Below, one piece after another: positions 32,587 through 43,779 of a stretch of 48,426 nucleotides of DNA (positions are counted from its first letter, which is position 1; each line of letters opens with the position of its first letter). A program made the position numbers and the translations under genes. The DNA comes from Micrococcales bacterium (GTDB lineage: Bacteria > Actinomycetota > Actinomycetes > Actinomycetales > Cellulomonadaceae). The stretch lies in NCBI GenBank assembly GCA_009777345.1, contig WRMB01000028.1:1-48426 (forward strand). The letters are read 5' to 3'. The notes beneath the pieces were generated by a model. That model worked only from the letters and a program-made list of their open reading frames with translations, was not told where the DNA came from and did not search any database.

Positions 32587-35500
32587 TCACGGTTCCGGTG
32601 GTTCTAGTGGTTCTGGTGGTTCGCAGACTTCGCTGGAGGTCACAGGAGGGAGGGCAGCCAACCCCTCATAATCGGTATTATCCCACTTCAAGGTCCAGAC
32701 GGCCTTCCCGTCAACGATATCCCTTTTCGGCACGACACTCGGTCGGTCGTGGAAGGTAAACGGACTGACGGTACAGCCAGCCGGTCCGACGCTGATTCTT
32801 CCCGGAGACCGCGGGCCTCCAACCGGGACCGTGGCGCTCTGCGAGCACTCGATGATACCGCCGATAGAAATACATTGCCGCACCCAGATATCACCGGGCG
32901 GCCTACCCTCGCGCCAGCCATTCCACGACTGGAATTCCGTGGGGGTCCAGGATCCACCGCCGTCGAACGAGAACCGGAGGGTAGGCCCAGACGGCTCCAC
33001 CAGTGGAAGCTCCCTGGTGTCCAGCGGGTAGAAGTAACGGCCGTCGGGCAGCCTGCTCGGGGTGGTACTCATCTTGTACCCGCGGGTGACGGTCGGCGCT
33101 TGATCGTCGAAGACGAGCTTTGGCTCAAGGTCGATGCGGACCATGCCGTACCCGTTGGTCCCGCAGACGGTGAACCAGTACCTGCTGTTGTTTCTCACCG
33201 GGAACGTGGCACTTTCATTGCGGTCTTTTTCGACAGTCTCGGTGCGTTGTCCGCCGGTCACCGTGATCGTGATGTTGGGCTCGGTGCCGCGCGTAGAGCA
33301 GTTCGCACGGCCGTCCTCAGACATCACGTAGGTCAGATTCATCTTCCCGCTGTAGTTGTCGGAGAACCGGACACCGCTGACCGTCGCCGTGGTCCCTGAA
33401 ATGTCTACCCTGGCCTCGGTTCCAGGTTCCTTGTACGGCAGACCGACCGCGGTGAAGGACACCGGCCTGGAGCCGTCGGACAGACCGCTGACATCGATAC
33501 CAGGTGGCGGTTCGGTCTTACCCACCGGGATCACCGTGATCTCACGGGGCCCGACCGGCTGGTCAAGCGACACTCTCGTCGTCGTCCAACTGCCCGCACC
33601 AGCGCGGCTGTACCTGTTTCCATCGATCCGGAACGCGTCGGTGTCTCTCCCCGACATGATGGCCAGCACGACCTCGCTCTCCGTGGTGCTTCCCGCCTTG
33701 GCCTTGACGCTGTCGACCTTGACGTCGATGTTCGGCGCCTTCCAGGCCCATGCCTCTACGAGGCTGGAGTCCTCCGACTCCCCACCAGCGCTGCGGGCTC
33801 GCACGGTGTAGCTACGCTGTTCGTTCGGCGTCAGGCCGTCGACCCGGCACCGGTACAGGGAGCGGCACTCGGCCACCCTGCTCCCCGCTCGGTAGACGAA
33901 CAGCCTGTCCACCGGCGGGTACGCCGGGACGGTGTTCAGCGTGACGTCGAAGGTCACGCTGCTCTCGGTGACCGCGACCAGCACCGCGGACGGCTTACCC
34001 GGGTGACCAGGCAGCTCGAGCTTGAGCTGCCCGGTCCCGGCCCGCTCCTGCGCGTCGCGCACCGTGAACTGCACCTGGCAGTACCCGCCGGGCGGTTTGG
34101 CACCCGACGGCCAGGTCACCGTGACCGACTTGGTATCGGCGATCGTCACCGAGGCGGTCGAGCACGACGGCGCGACCTGCACCAGGGTCAGCCCGGCGCC
34201 CGGCTTGCCCGCGAACGGGTCGTACTCCCCGGGGACGCCGACCAGCTGCACCGTGCAGCTGCCCTTGCTCGCCTCGCACGAAGCGGGCACCGTCGCCCCG
34301 CGCGGAGTGTCGGGTGCGGCCTGGCCGACGACCAGGTCGATCGAGGACCGCAGCCCGCCGTAGGCCGCCACGGTGACGGTCGCGGCGGTGCGGGTACCCG
34401 GTCTGACCCCCGACGACACGGTGATGGTGACCGTCGTCCCCCTCTGGTCCAGGGTGAAGCCGTCGGTCGTCAGGGAGGTGCTGTAGACCAGCCTCTCGTC
34501 CCCGACCCGGTCGCCCTCCCAGGTCGTCAGGTCTTTCAGGTCGACGGTCTCCGACGCGCCCGGGGCGATGGTCAGGCTGGTCGAGGCCAGCAGGGGCTGC
34601 GGGGCCTTCGGGGCGATCTGGACCGGGACCACGAGATCGGTCCACGTCGTCTGCCCCGCCAGGCGCACCTGCACCAGACAGCTGTCCGTCCACGGCGCCC
34701 CGTTGCCCGCGTGGTAGGTGGCAGCACCCTGACCGCTCGGCAGGCACGACGCCTCCGACCGCTGCACGCTGAACGAGTCGGTGCTGGCGACCTCCAGCCG
34801 GTCGTCGGAGGCCAGCACGACCCGGTCAGCTAGGGTGAACTTCACCGAGGAGTCCTCGTCGACCTGGACCACCTTGGCCCCAGGATCGGCCACGACCCGC
34901 ATATCGTCGAACGCCGGGATGCGCAGGAAGGCGTGCGCCACGACCTCGTTGCCGGTCCGGTCCGTGCCGCGCAGCGTGAACGGCACCAGCTCGCCGCGCT
35001 CCGGCAGCGGGCCGGTGATCCGGGCGCCGGTCGCGGTGTACCGGCTGGCGGTCGGCCCCCAGACCTCCAGGGTCAGGCTCGACGGGTCGCCCGCGGGCCA
35101 GACGACCTTGCCGGAGACCACGTCGACACCGTCGCGGAGCAGATCGGTCCGCCGGGCCGCGGTGAGCACCGTGTCCTTCACCTGCGGTGCCTCGACGGCG
35201 CTGCCCGCGGTGACCTCGACGACGAGCAGCCCCTCGGCCGTGGAACCGGTCTGCTCCGACCGCACCGTGTAGACGTAGGCGTGCGTGCCGAGCACGTCCC
35301 CGGCGGTCACCAGGACCCGGCCCTCGTCCATCTGGCTGGTGTCGAGCAGACCGGCCAGCCGGACCCGCTCCGGGTTGTCCTCGGCGGGCGGGGCGTCGGG
35401 CCGCACCGCGTGGATGCTCAGCCGACCACCGGACGGGTCACGGTCGTTGACCAGCGGTTCGAGCACCGCTGGCTGCGGGTCGCCCTGCCGCAGCCGGACC

Positions 35501-38500
35501 CGGTCGGTATAGGCCACCGGGCCGCCGTTGACGTCCGCGGCGGTCACCGCGACCCGGACCGTACCGGTGCCCTCCCCGCCGCTGGCGTCCCGGACCCGGT
35601 AGGTGAACGTCACCTGGTCGGCAGCCGCCGAGGCCGCGGCCTGGTAGACGATACCGTCCCCGGTATCGGCCACGGCCGCGGTCCCCTTGCCCACCGGTGG
35701 CTGGGAGACACCGACGACGACCACCGGGTCGCCGTCAGGATCGATACCGGACGTCGCCACCGGGATCTGCACCGACTGCCCGGCCGCCACCCGTGCGACC
35801 AGCGGCGGCGGCACCGGGTCCCGGTTCGTGCCCGCGGGTACCACGGTGACCGTGACCGTCGCGGTGGCCGTCGCCTCGAGATACCCGACCGGCGCCACCG
35901 AGTAGCGCAGATGGTAGGTGCCGGGCTGGTCGGGCGCCACGTAGCGCACCAGGTTGCCCGAGGCGAACACCATCTCGCCGGGGGTCTCCGAGCCGACCAC
36001 GCTGTCCGGGACGACCTGCAGCGCCGCCCCGCCGGGGGCGACGTCGTTAGCGGTCACCGGGATGTCGACCTGGGCCCCGACCCGGACCGTCGCCGTGTCG
36101 CGCACCGCGATCGGCGGACCGAGCGCCTCCGGCAGCGCGAACACCGCGACCTGCCCGGTGGCTGCGGCGGACACACCGTCGGAGACGGTCACCGCCACCG
36201 TGCCGACCAGCCCCGGACCACCGTCGGGCGTCGCGCCCCGCAGCCGCAGCAACGACCCGTCCACCACGTCGGCGGTGAGCATCGCGTCGTAGCCGGCCGG
36301 GCCGCGGGCGGGCACGGCGGTGGCCTGGGTGAGCGTCAGCACGTTGTCCGTCGTGGCGTCCACCGCCGACAGCACGTCCACCGTGGAGTCCTGGTGGCTA
36401 CGCACGAAAGCGGTCACCGGGGACATCGTCAGCCTCGCGGCCCCCTCCGGGCAGACGACCCGCAGCACCGCGGACGCCTCGGCGCCGGTCAACTCGTCGT
36501 GCACGGTGTAGGTGGCCTGGAACTGGCCCGGCCGACGCGGTGTGACCGTGACCGTGCCGTCCGGACCGGCCAGCACGTCCAGCCCGTCGGCCGATGCCGC
36601 CGAGGCGTCGGCGCTGACCAGGCGGTACGAACCGGACCCAGAGCTGACGTGGTCGGCGGCGACCGCGGTCGCGGCCACACCCTGGCCGGTGACCAGCGCC
36701 AGCGGTTCGACCTCCAGCGTCGGTACCGCAGTCACCTGGACGTTCAGCTGGCGCTGCGCCTCGGCGCCGTGCGAGTCGGTCACCGTGACGGTCACCGCGG
36801 CGGACGTAGACCCCGCGTTCGGGTCGATGTGGTGCACGGTGACGGTGCCGTCGGCGGACGCCACGGCGTGGAACGTCGGGTCGTCGACCGTGGCGGCGGT
36901 GAGCACGATCGGGTCGCCGTCGGGGTCGACCCAGTCGTCGAGCATCCGGACCCGCGCGGTCCCGCCCGGGACGAGGGTGGGGGTCGGCCAGGTCTGCGAG
37001 CACTGGTCGACGCACCAGGTCGGTTCGACGTTCGTCGCGTCGTCGACGACGGTCAGGGTGACCGTGGCTGGTTCCTCGGAGGTCAGCGTGCCGTCGGTGA
37101 CGCGATAGCTGAACGTCGCCGACCCGGAGACGGCCTGCACCTGCACCACGAACAGCTGGTCGTTGTTGGTCAGGGTGAGATGCCCGAAAGCGGGGTCCAG
37201 CTCGGACACCGAGGCCGGGTCCACGGTGAGCACGTCCCCGGAGTTCGGGTCGTGGTCGTTGAGCAGCACCGGCAGCCGCACATAAGAACCCGCGCGCACC
37301 CCGAACGAGTCCGGCACGGCGACCGGCGGCATCTCCTCGGTGATCTCGGTGACCTTCTCGGTGCCGGTCGTCGTGGTCTGCTGGTCGATCCGCGACCACT
37401 GGCTCAGGGGGATGGCGGTGCCGTCCGGGACGGTCCACAGCAGCCCGGTCCCGGTCTCCTCCAGCACCGCCCGGTCGCCGTTGGACACGACCACCGGGTT
37501 CAGCTGCCGTTGGTCGCCCACGTCGGCCGGGTCGACGGCCAGCGCCCGGGTGCCGGAACGGTCCGAGGTCCACAGCGTGCCGCCGGTGCTGGTCAGCCAG
37601 GCCGCGACGACCAGCCCGTCGTCCATCACCACCGGTCGGGCCGCGGTGCCCTGGGCTTGCACGACGCGCTTGACGTCGCCGGAGCGCACCCCGACCTCCA
37701 GCAGGCCGGAACCGTCGGCCAGGTAGAGCCTAGAACCCTGGCCGCCCGCGAGCTGGAGCTTCGGGAGCGGGCCGAGGTCGATCTCGACGGCCCCGGTGTG
37801 CTCGGCGGTCCACAGCCGCCCGCTGTCGGCGTCGAACAGCACCCAGCTGCCCGACACCATGGCCATCGAGAGGTCGGCGTCCTTGTCCGGGGCGGCCTTG
37901 AGCGACACCGGGCCGGACAGCAGTGCGCCGCTGCTCGCGTCGAGCACCCGGACCGCGCCCTCGCCGCCCGAGTAGACCGCGACCTTGCCGTCGGCGTCGA
38001 CGGTCGCCACCGTGGCCGAGTACTGGGCCGAGACCTCCGCGTCGCTGCCCGGCACGGGCTCCAGCCGGGTCGCGGACACCTGCGGCCTGGTCAGGTCACC
38101 GACCCAGACCGCCCCGTCGTTGGTCTGGTACAGCACCCAGCTCCCGGCGGACACGACCGCCTCGGTACCGTCCGGGGTGCCGACCGCCCCGGCCTGGTCC
38201 TGGTTCTCGGACAGGTCGCCGGGCGAGGCCGGGTCCACCGGCCACAGCAGCCGCCCGCTCTGGGCGACGACGGCCGCGTCCGACCCGTGCTGGACCACCG
38301 ACTTCGGATCGTCCACGGACCTGACGGTGTCGATCTGCCCGAGCGAGGTGTTGACCCGGGCGTACTGTCCCGCGTCGCGGAACACCCACACCGACGACTC
38401 GACCCGGTCGGTGTGCTGCGCGTCGTACCCCTGCGCGACGACCGCACCCACGACCAGGGCCGCCGTCACGACGGTAGCCACGACCGGTCCGGCTCTCAGC

Positions 38501-38532
38501 CGCCGCCGGGGTGCCTCGGCCTGGCGGATCAT
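32587..38532 (-). CDS. Giant Ig-like / FN3 surface protein (1981 residues)
   Basis: One N-terminal membrane helix (PVVATVVTAALVVGAVVAQG) leaves almost the whole protein outside the cell. Residues of about 45-430 look like a beta-propeller (repeated units such as GAVRVLDASSGAL). Several Ig/cadherin-like repeats follow, each opening with a Pro-rich lead and V-x-V-L-x-N-D-x-D-P (VRLPVLLNDHDPNSGDVLTV, LVNDRDPSGGRLSI). At least one FN3 domain lies around residues 1510-1605 (VDGLTPNEQRSYTVRARSAG). The C-terminus ends EPPEPLEPPEP. It corresponds to the FN3 protein of the PFNA cluster, proposed to contact host or environmental ligands. ATG 38532 overlaps the kinase stop; the longer open frame to 40689 is off-frame sequence. 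Confidence 0.85.
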   Translation of the reverse strand: MIRQAEAPRRRLRAGPVVATVVTAALVVGAVVAQGYDAQHTDRVESSVWVFRDAGQYARVNTSLGQIDTVRSVDDPKSVVQHGSDAAVVAQSGRLLWPVDPASPGDLSENQDQAGAVGTPDGTEAVVSAGSWVLYQTNDGAVWVGDLTRPQVSATRLEPVPGSDAEVSAQYSATVATVDADGKVAVYSGGEGAVRVLDASSGALLSGPVSLKAAPDKDADLSMAMVSGSWVLFDADSGRLWTAEHTGAVEIDLGPLPKLQLAGGQGSRLYLADGSGLLEVGVRSGDVKRVVQAQGTAARPVVMDDGLVVAAWLTSTGGTLWTSDRSGTRALAVDPADVGDQRQLNPVVVSNGDRAVLEETGTGLLWTVPDGTAIPLSQWSRIDQQTTTTGTEKVTEITEEMPPVAVPDSFGVRAGSYVRLPVLLNDHDPNSGDVLTVDPASVSELDPAFGHLTLTNNDQLFVVQVQAVSGSATFSYRVTDGTLTSEEPATVTLTVVDDATNVEPTWCVDQCSQTWPTPTLVPGGTARVRMLDDWVDPDGDPIVLTAATVDDPTFHAVASADGTVTVHHIDPNAGSTSAAVTVTVTDSHGAEAQRQLNVQVTAVPTLEVEPLALVTGQGVAATAVAADHVSSGSGSYRLVSADASAASADGLDVLAGPDGTVTVTPRRPGQFQATYTVHDELTGAEASAVLRVVCPEGAARLTMSPVTAFVRSHQDSTVDVLSAVDATTDNVLTLTQATAVPARGPAGYDAMLTADVVDGSLLRLRGATPDGGPGLVGTVAVTVSDGVSAAATGQVAVFALPEALGPPIAVRDTATVRVGAQVDIPVTANDVAPGGAALQVVPDSVVGSETPGEMVFASGNLVRYVAPDQPGTYHLRYSVAPVGYLEATATATVTVTVVPAGTNRDPVPPPLVARVAAGQSVQIPVATSGIDPDGDPVVVVGVSQPPVGKGTAAVADTGDGIVYQAAASAAADQVTFTYRVRDASGGEGTGTVRVAVTAADVNGGPVAYTDRVRLRQGDPQPAVLEPLVNDRDPSGGRLSIHAVRPDAPPAEDNPERVRLAGLLDTSQMDEGRVLVTAGDVLGTHAYVYTVRSEQTGSTAEGLLVVEVTAGSAVEAPQVKDTVLTAARRTDLLRDGVDVVSGKVVWPAGDPSSLTLEVWGPTASRYTATGARITGPLPERGELVPFTLRGTDRTGNEVVAHAFLRIPAFDDMRVVADPGAKVVQVDEDSSVKFTLADRVVLASDDRLEVASTDSFSVQRSEASCLPSGQGAATYHAGNGAPWTDSCLVQVRLAGQTTWTDLVVPVQIAPKAPQPLLASTSLTIAPGASETVDLKDLTTWEGDRVGDERLVYSTSLTTDGFTLDQRGTTVTITVSSGVRPGTRTAATVTVAAYGGLRSSIDLVVGQAAPDTPRGATVPASCEASKGSCTVQLVGVPGEYDPFAGKPGAGLTLVQVAPSCSTASVTIADTKSVTVTWPSGAKPPGGYCQVQFTVRDAQERAGTGQLKLELPGHPGKPSAVLVAVTESSVTFDVTLNTVPAYPPVDRLFVYRAGSRVAECRSLYRCRVDGLTPNEQRSYTVRARSAGGESEDSSLVEAWAWKAPNIDVKVDSVKAKAGSTTESEVVLAIMSGRDTDAFRIDGNRYSRAGAGSWTTTRVSLDQPVGPREITVIPVGKTEPPPGIDVSGLSDGSRPVSFTAVGLPYKEPGTEARVDISGTTATVSGVRFSDNYSGKMNLTYVMSEDGRANCSTRGTEPNITITVTGGQRTETVEKDRNESATFPVRNNSRYWFTVCGTNGYGMVRIDLEPKLVFDDQAPTVTRGYKMSTTPSRLPDGRYFYPLDTRELPLVEPSGPTLRFSFDGGGSWTPTEFQSWNGWREGRPPGDIWVRQCISIGGIIECSQSATVPVGGPRSPGRISVGPAGCTVSPFTFHDRPSVVPKRDIVDGKAVWTLKWDNTDYEGLAALPPVTSSEVCEPPEPLEPPEP

Positions 38533-39668
38533 CGCAGCACCCCCGACCACAGCATGACGAGGATGCCCAGCCCGAGCACCACGGTACCGGCCAGCGCCCC
38601 GATGAGCGCCGCCCGCAACCCTGACCCCTGGCGGGGCCCGGCGATGGCCAGCCCGTCCCGGTCCACCTGGTCGTTGTCGGCGACGACCCGGCTGGCCCGG
38701 GCCTCCCGACGACCGTGCGGCCGCACCGAGGAGATCACCGGACCGCGCGCCGAAGCGTCGTCCAGGTCGACCGGGGTCGCCCCGCGCGCCCAGTCGGCCG
38801 ACGGGACGTCCAGCGCGGTCGGCATCAGGCCGCAGGCGTACTGGGCGGCCCGCAGCTCTTCGGCCAGCTCGAGCATCGACCCCTGGCGCCGGGCCGGGTC
38901 CCGGGTCATCGCCCGGAACAGGATCGACGTGACCTGGGGGGGAACGTCGGGCCGACCCAGCGGCTGCGGGTTGGAGTGGACGATCCGTTGGGTCATCTGG
39001 TCGCGGGAGTTCTTGCCCCTGTCCGGCAGCTCGAACGGCGCCCGGCCGGTGAGCAGGGTGTACAGGGTGGCGGCCAGGGACCACACCTCGGCGGGTACCG
39101 ACCCGGCGACCTTCTCGGTCAGCACCTCCGGCGAGCTCCACGGCACCGACATCGCCACCGCCTCCGTGCGGCGGCTGCCGCCGACCGCGGCGGCGATGCC
39201 GAAGTCCGCCAGCACCGGGGTGCCCAGCGTCGTCAGCAGCAGGTTCGACGGTTTGATGTCCCGGTGCAGCACCCCGGAGCGGTGGGCCATCTCCAGCGCG
39301 CAGGCCACCCGCACCCCCGCGTCGAGCACGTCCGCCAGCGGCAGCGGCGTGCGCTTGGCGATGGCGCCGAGGGTGTCCGGGCAGTACTCCATGACCAGGT
39401 AGGGCCGCCCGTCGGAGGAGATCGAGGCGTCGTGGATGGTCACCACCGAAGGGTGCGCGGACAGCCGCGCCAGGACGTCGGCCTCGGCGTTGAACGCCCG
39501 GCGCAACGTCTCGTCCATCAGCTCGGCAGCCAGCACCTTCACGGCGACCACGCGTCGCGGCATGTTCTGCTCGTAGCAGAACACGTCGGCGAACCCACCC
39601 GTCCCCAGGGGACGGATATACGTGTACCCCGCGATGACGGGCGCACGACCCTGGACCCTCCGGGCCAC
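38529..39668 (-). CDS. Membrane-anchored Hanks-type Ser/Thr protein kinase
   Basis: A 379-residue kinase with a Gly loop GTGGFADVF (about residues 22-30), catalytic Lys in VAVKVL (44), HRDIKPSN (135-142), ADFG (154-157) and the SPE motif. The activation loop contains SRRTEAVAMS. After the kinase domain comes a juxtamembrane stretch with several Asp/Arg and a single helix near the C-terminus (AALIGALAGTVVLGLGILVML) with only a few residues outside, so it has no own sensor domain. The GTG start at 39668 is preceded by GGGAGG at 4 nt. It is the first gene of the operon and equivalent to pkb2 of the PFNA cluster. The overlapping giant surface protein may supply the external input. Confidence 0.93.
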   Translation of the reverse strand: MARRVQGRAPVIAGYTYIRPLGTGGFADVFCYEQNMPRRVVAVKVLAAELMDETLRRAFNAEADVLARLSAHPSVVTIHDASISSDGRPYLVMEYCPDTLGAIAKRTPLPLADVLDAGVRVACALEMAHRSGVLHRDIKPSNLLLTTLGTPVLADFGIAAAVGGSRRTEAVAMSVPWSSPEVLTEKVAGSVPAEVWSLAATLYTLLTGRAPFELPDRGKNSRDQMTQRIVHSNPQPLGRPDVPPQVTSILFRAMTRDPARRQGSMLELAEELRAAQYACGLMPTALDVPSADWARGATPVDLDDASARGPVISSVRPHGRREARASRVVADNDQVDRDGLAIAGPRQGSGLRAALIGALAGTVVLGLGILVMLWSGVLR

Positions 39669-39792
39669 CTGTCCTCCCTGGGACTCCAGACAAGAAGAAA
39701 CGGTGCAAGCACCACGGTCCGCCCGACGACCTGACCGAACCCGACACAGCCGGACCCGACCGAGCCACCGCGCGGCAGACCTGCCCGACGGT

Positions 39793-39822
39793 ACTGGCAC
39801 TTCTATGGTAGTTGATGCCAGT
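39793..39822. promoter_or_regulatory. Inverted repeat upstream of the kinase operon
   Basis: ACTGGCA and TGCCAGT form 7-bp perfect arms separated by 16 bp, about 125 bp upstream of the kinase start in the 259-bp divergent gap to the nitroreductase-like gene. The AT-rich centre contains TACCAT (minus strand), a possible -10. It could be an operator for the 15-kb operon. Confidence 0.4.
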
Positions 39823-39927
39823 TCGGGTGGATTCACCTGCTCGCCACGGTGAGACCGTCCCGGACCGGCGCACCTCCAGACGTGCGAACGTGACCCAGGA
39901 CTTACCACCGGACCGCCGGGCAGTGGG

Positions 39928-40560
39928 ATGATGACGCTCGTGACCGCGTACACCGATACCGCAGCCCGTCTCGCCCCCCTGGACCGGCTGCAGCGCCAGG
40001 CCCTGCGCACCTTCAGCCAGCGGCTCGCCGTGCCGATGCTCGGCGCCGGGTTCGGCAGCCTCGTGGTCACCGACGTCACCGGGTCGTTGCTGCTGCTCAC
40101 GACGATCGACCGGACCACCGGCGAACCGAAGCGCACCCCCCTGGGCTACGCCGTCGTGGGCGGCGCGGTGGTCGTGATGTCCGGGTCCGGGACCAAGGCC
40201 GAGTGGTTCCGCAACGCCGTGGCCGACCCGCGCGTCGAGGTGGTGCTGCCCGGCACCCGGCTGCGCGGCTCCGCCTCGCCGGTGACCGACCCGAACCGAC
40301 GCCGCTCGGCGCTGCGCGCGCTGCTGAGCTCCATGCCGGTGCCCTCGCTGATGCTCGGCGGCGACACCGCCACCGACGACACCAGCCTCGACGAGCTGGC
40401 CGCCCGCTGCCCCGTCCTCGCGATCACCCCCACCGCGGTCCTCCCCGGCCCCTTCGACCCCCGCGGCTGGGCCCCCAGGCTCAACACCTGGCTGGCCGTC
40501 GCCGCCCCCGTCGCCCTGGGCGCCCTCGCCGCCACCGCCCTGCGCCGCGCCCACCGCTGA
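39928..40560 (+). CDS. Deazaflavin (F420)-dependent nitroreductase-like protein
   Basis: A 210-residue protein of the split-beta-barrel DDN type: GEPKRTPLGYAVVGGAVVVM, SGSGTKAEWFRNAVADPRVE and VVLPGTRLRGSASPV follow the pattern of actinobacterial F420-dependent quinone/nitro reductases. The C-terminal half is less typical and ends in a hydrophobic helix (LAVAAPVALGALAATALRR), suggesting membrane association. Start codons ATG 39928, ATG 39931 and GTG 39940 are all possible. It is transcribed away from the kinase and ends at a strong hairpin. Confidence 0.75.
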   Translation: MMTLVTAYTDTAARLAPLDRLQRQALRTFSQRLAVPMLGAGFGSLVVTDVTGSLLLLTTIDRTTGEPKRTPLGYAVVGGAVVVMSGSGTKAEWFRNAVADPRVEVVLPGTRLRGSASPVTDPNRRRSALRALLSSMPVPSLMLGGDTATDDTSLDELAARCPVLAITPTAVLPGPFDPRGWAPRLNTWLAVAAPVALGALAATALRRAHR

Positions 40561-40602
40561 CCTTTTCACCCACGGCCCCGCTCGGCAGGCGCTCCCCCGC
40601 CC

Positions 40603-40664
40603 GTGCGACACTTTCACGCCGGAACGACAGTTTGAAGTGTCGCTCTGGCGTGAAAGTGTCGCAC
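40603..40664. terminator. Long hairpin between convergent genes
   Basis: Perfect 18-bp arms, GTGCGACACTTTCACGCC at 40603-40620 and its complement at 40647-40664, with a 26-nt loop that holds a smaller CGACA/TGTCG stem. It sits between the ends of the nitroreductase-like gene (40560) and the minus-strand hypothetical (40679), so it can terminate both. The nested, related CGACACTTT words suggest a mobile or REP-like origin. Confidence 0.65.
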
Positions 40665-40678
40665 AGGCCAACTCGAAG

Positions 40679-41052
40679 TCAGGTGGCATCGAAACCAGGC
40701 GACCCGCCGCCGAAGACGAATGCCTCGAGGCGAGCGGTCTCGTCGTCAGGGATGGTGTGACCGGTCGCCTCGTACGTGGCGCGGATCGCGGCGTAGCCGA
40801 CGGTCGTCGGGGTCGTGTCGACAGCCACCCCTAGGATCTCGTGCACGGTGATCTTCCAGCGGCCGGGGACTCTCGCCAACGCGTAGGCGATCCCTGCCGA
40901 GCAGGCGTCGGCCCATCCCTGCCAGCACGGGGTGTAAGCCGCGACGACGACGGACTCGTCCTCGACAGGCTCCGCCGTCAGCTCGACGACTGCGAAATGC
41001 GTCAGGCCCTCCACAGTCTGCAGACAGCGGTAGCGAGAAGTGCCAGAAGTCA

Positions 41053-41053
<1 letters not shown>
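40679..41053 (-). CDS. Small conserved-looking hypothetical protein
   Basis: A 124-residue protein: RYRCLQTVEGLTHFAVVELT, YTPCWQGWADACSAGIAYAL, VHEILGVAVDTTPTTVGYAA. The alpha/beta layout and final segment resemble domain IV of elongation factor G-type GTPases (weak, by eye). ATG 41053 overlaps the ligA stop (TGATG), so it is coupled to ligA. No function is assigned. Confidence 0.65.
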
Positions 41054-43728
<2,675 letters not shown>

Positions 43729-43756
43729 TTGCTCTGCGTCAACGGCGTCCTATCAT
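43729..43756 (+). promoter_or_regulatory. Probable sigma-70-type promoter of the chemotaxis receptor
   Basis: TTGCTC (43729-43734), a 16-bp spacer and TATCAT (43751-43756) fit a housekeeping promoter. Transcription would start near 43763, leaving a short leader with AAGGAG before ATG 43780. Confidence 0.5.
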
Positions 43757-43779
43757 GCTGAGTGAGACAAGGAGACGGA

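Noticed and set aside
34933..39402. Plus-strand open frame of about 1490 codons opposite the giant surface protein
   Set aside because: Same GC-driven antisense effect; low-complexity Arg/His/Val composition and no recognisable domain.
38533..40689. N-terminal extension of the giant Ig/FN3 protein
   Set aside because: It overlaps the kinase and nitroreductase-like genes entirely and has off-frame composition; ATG 38532 overlaps the kinase stop as ATGA.
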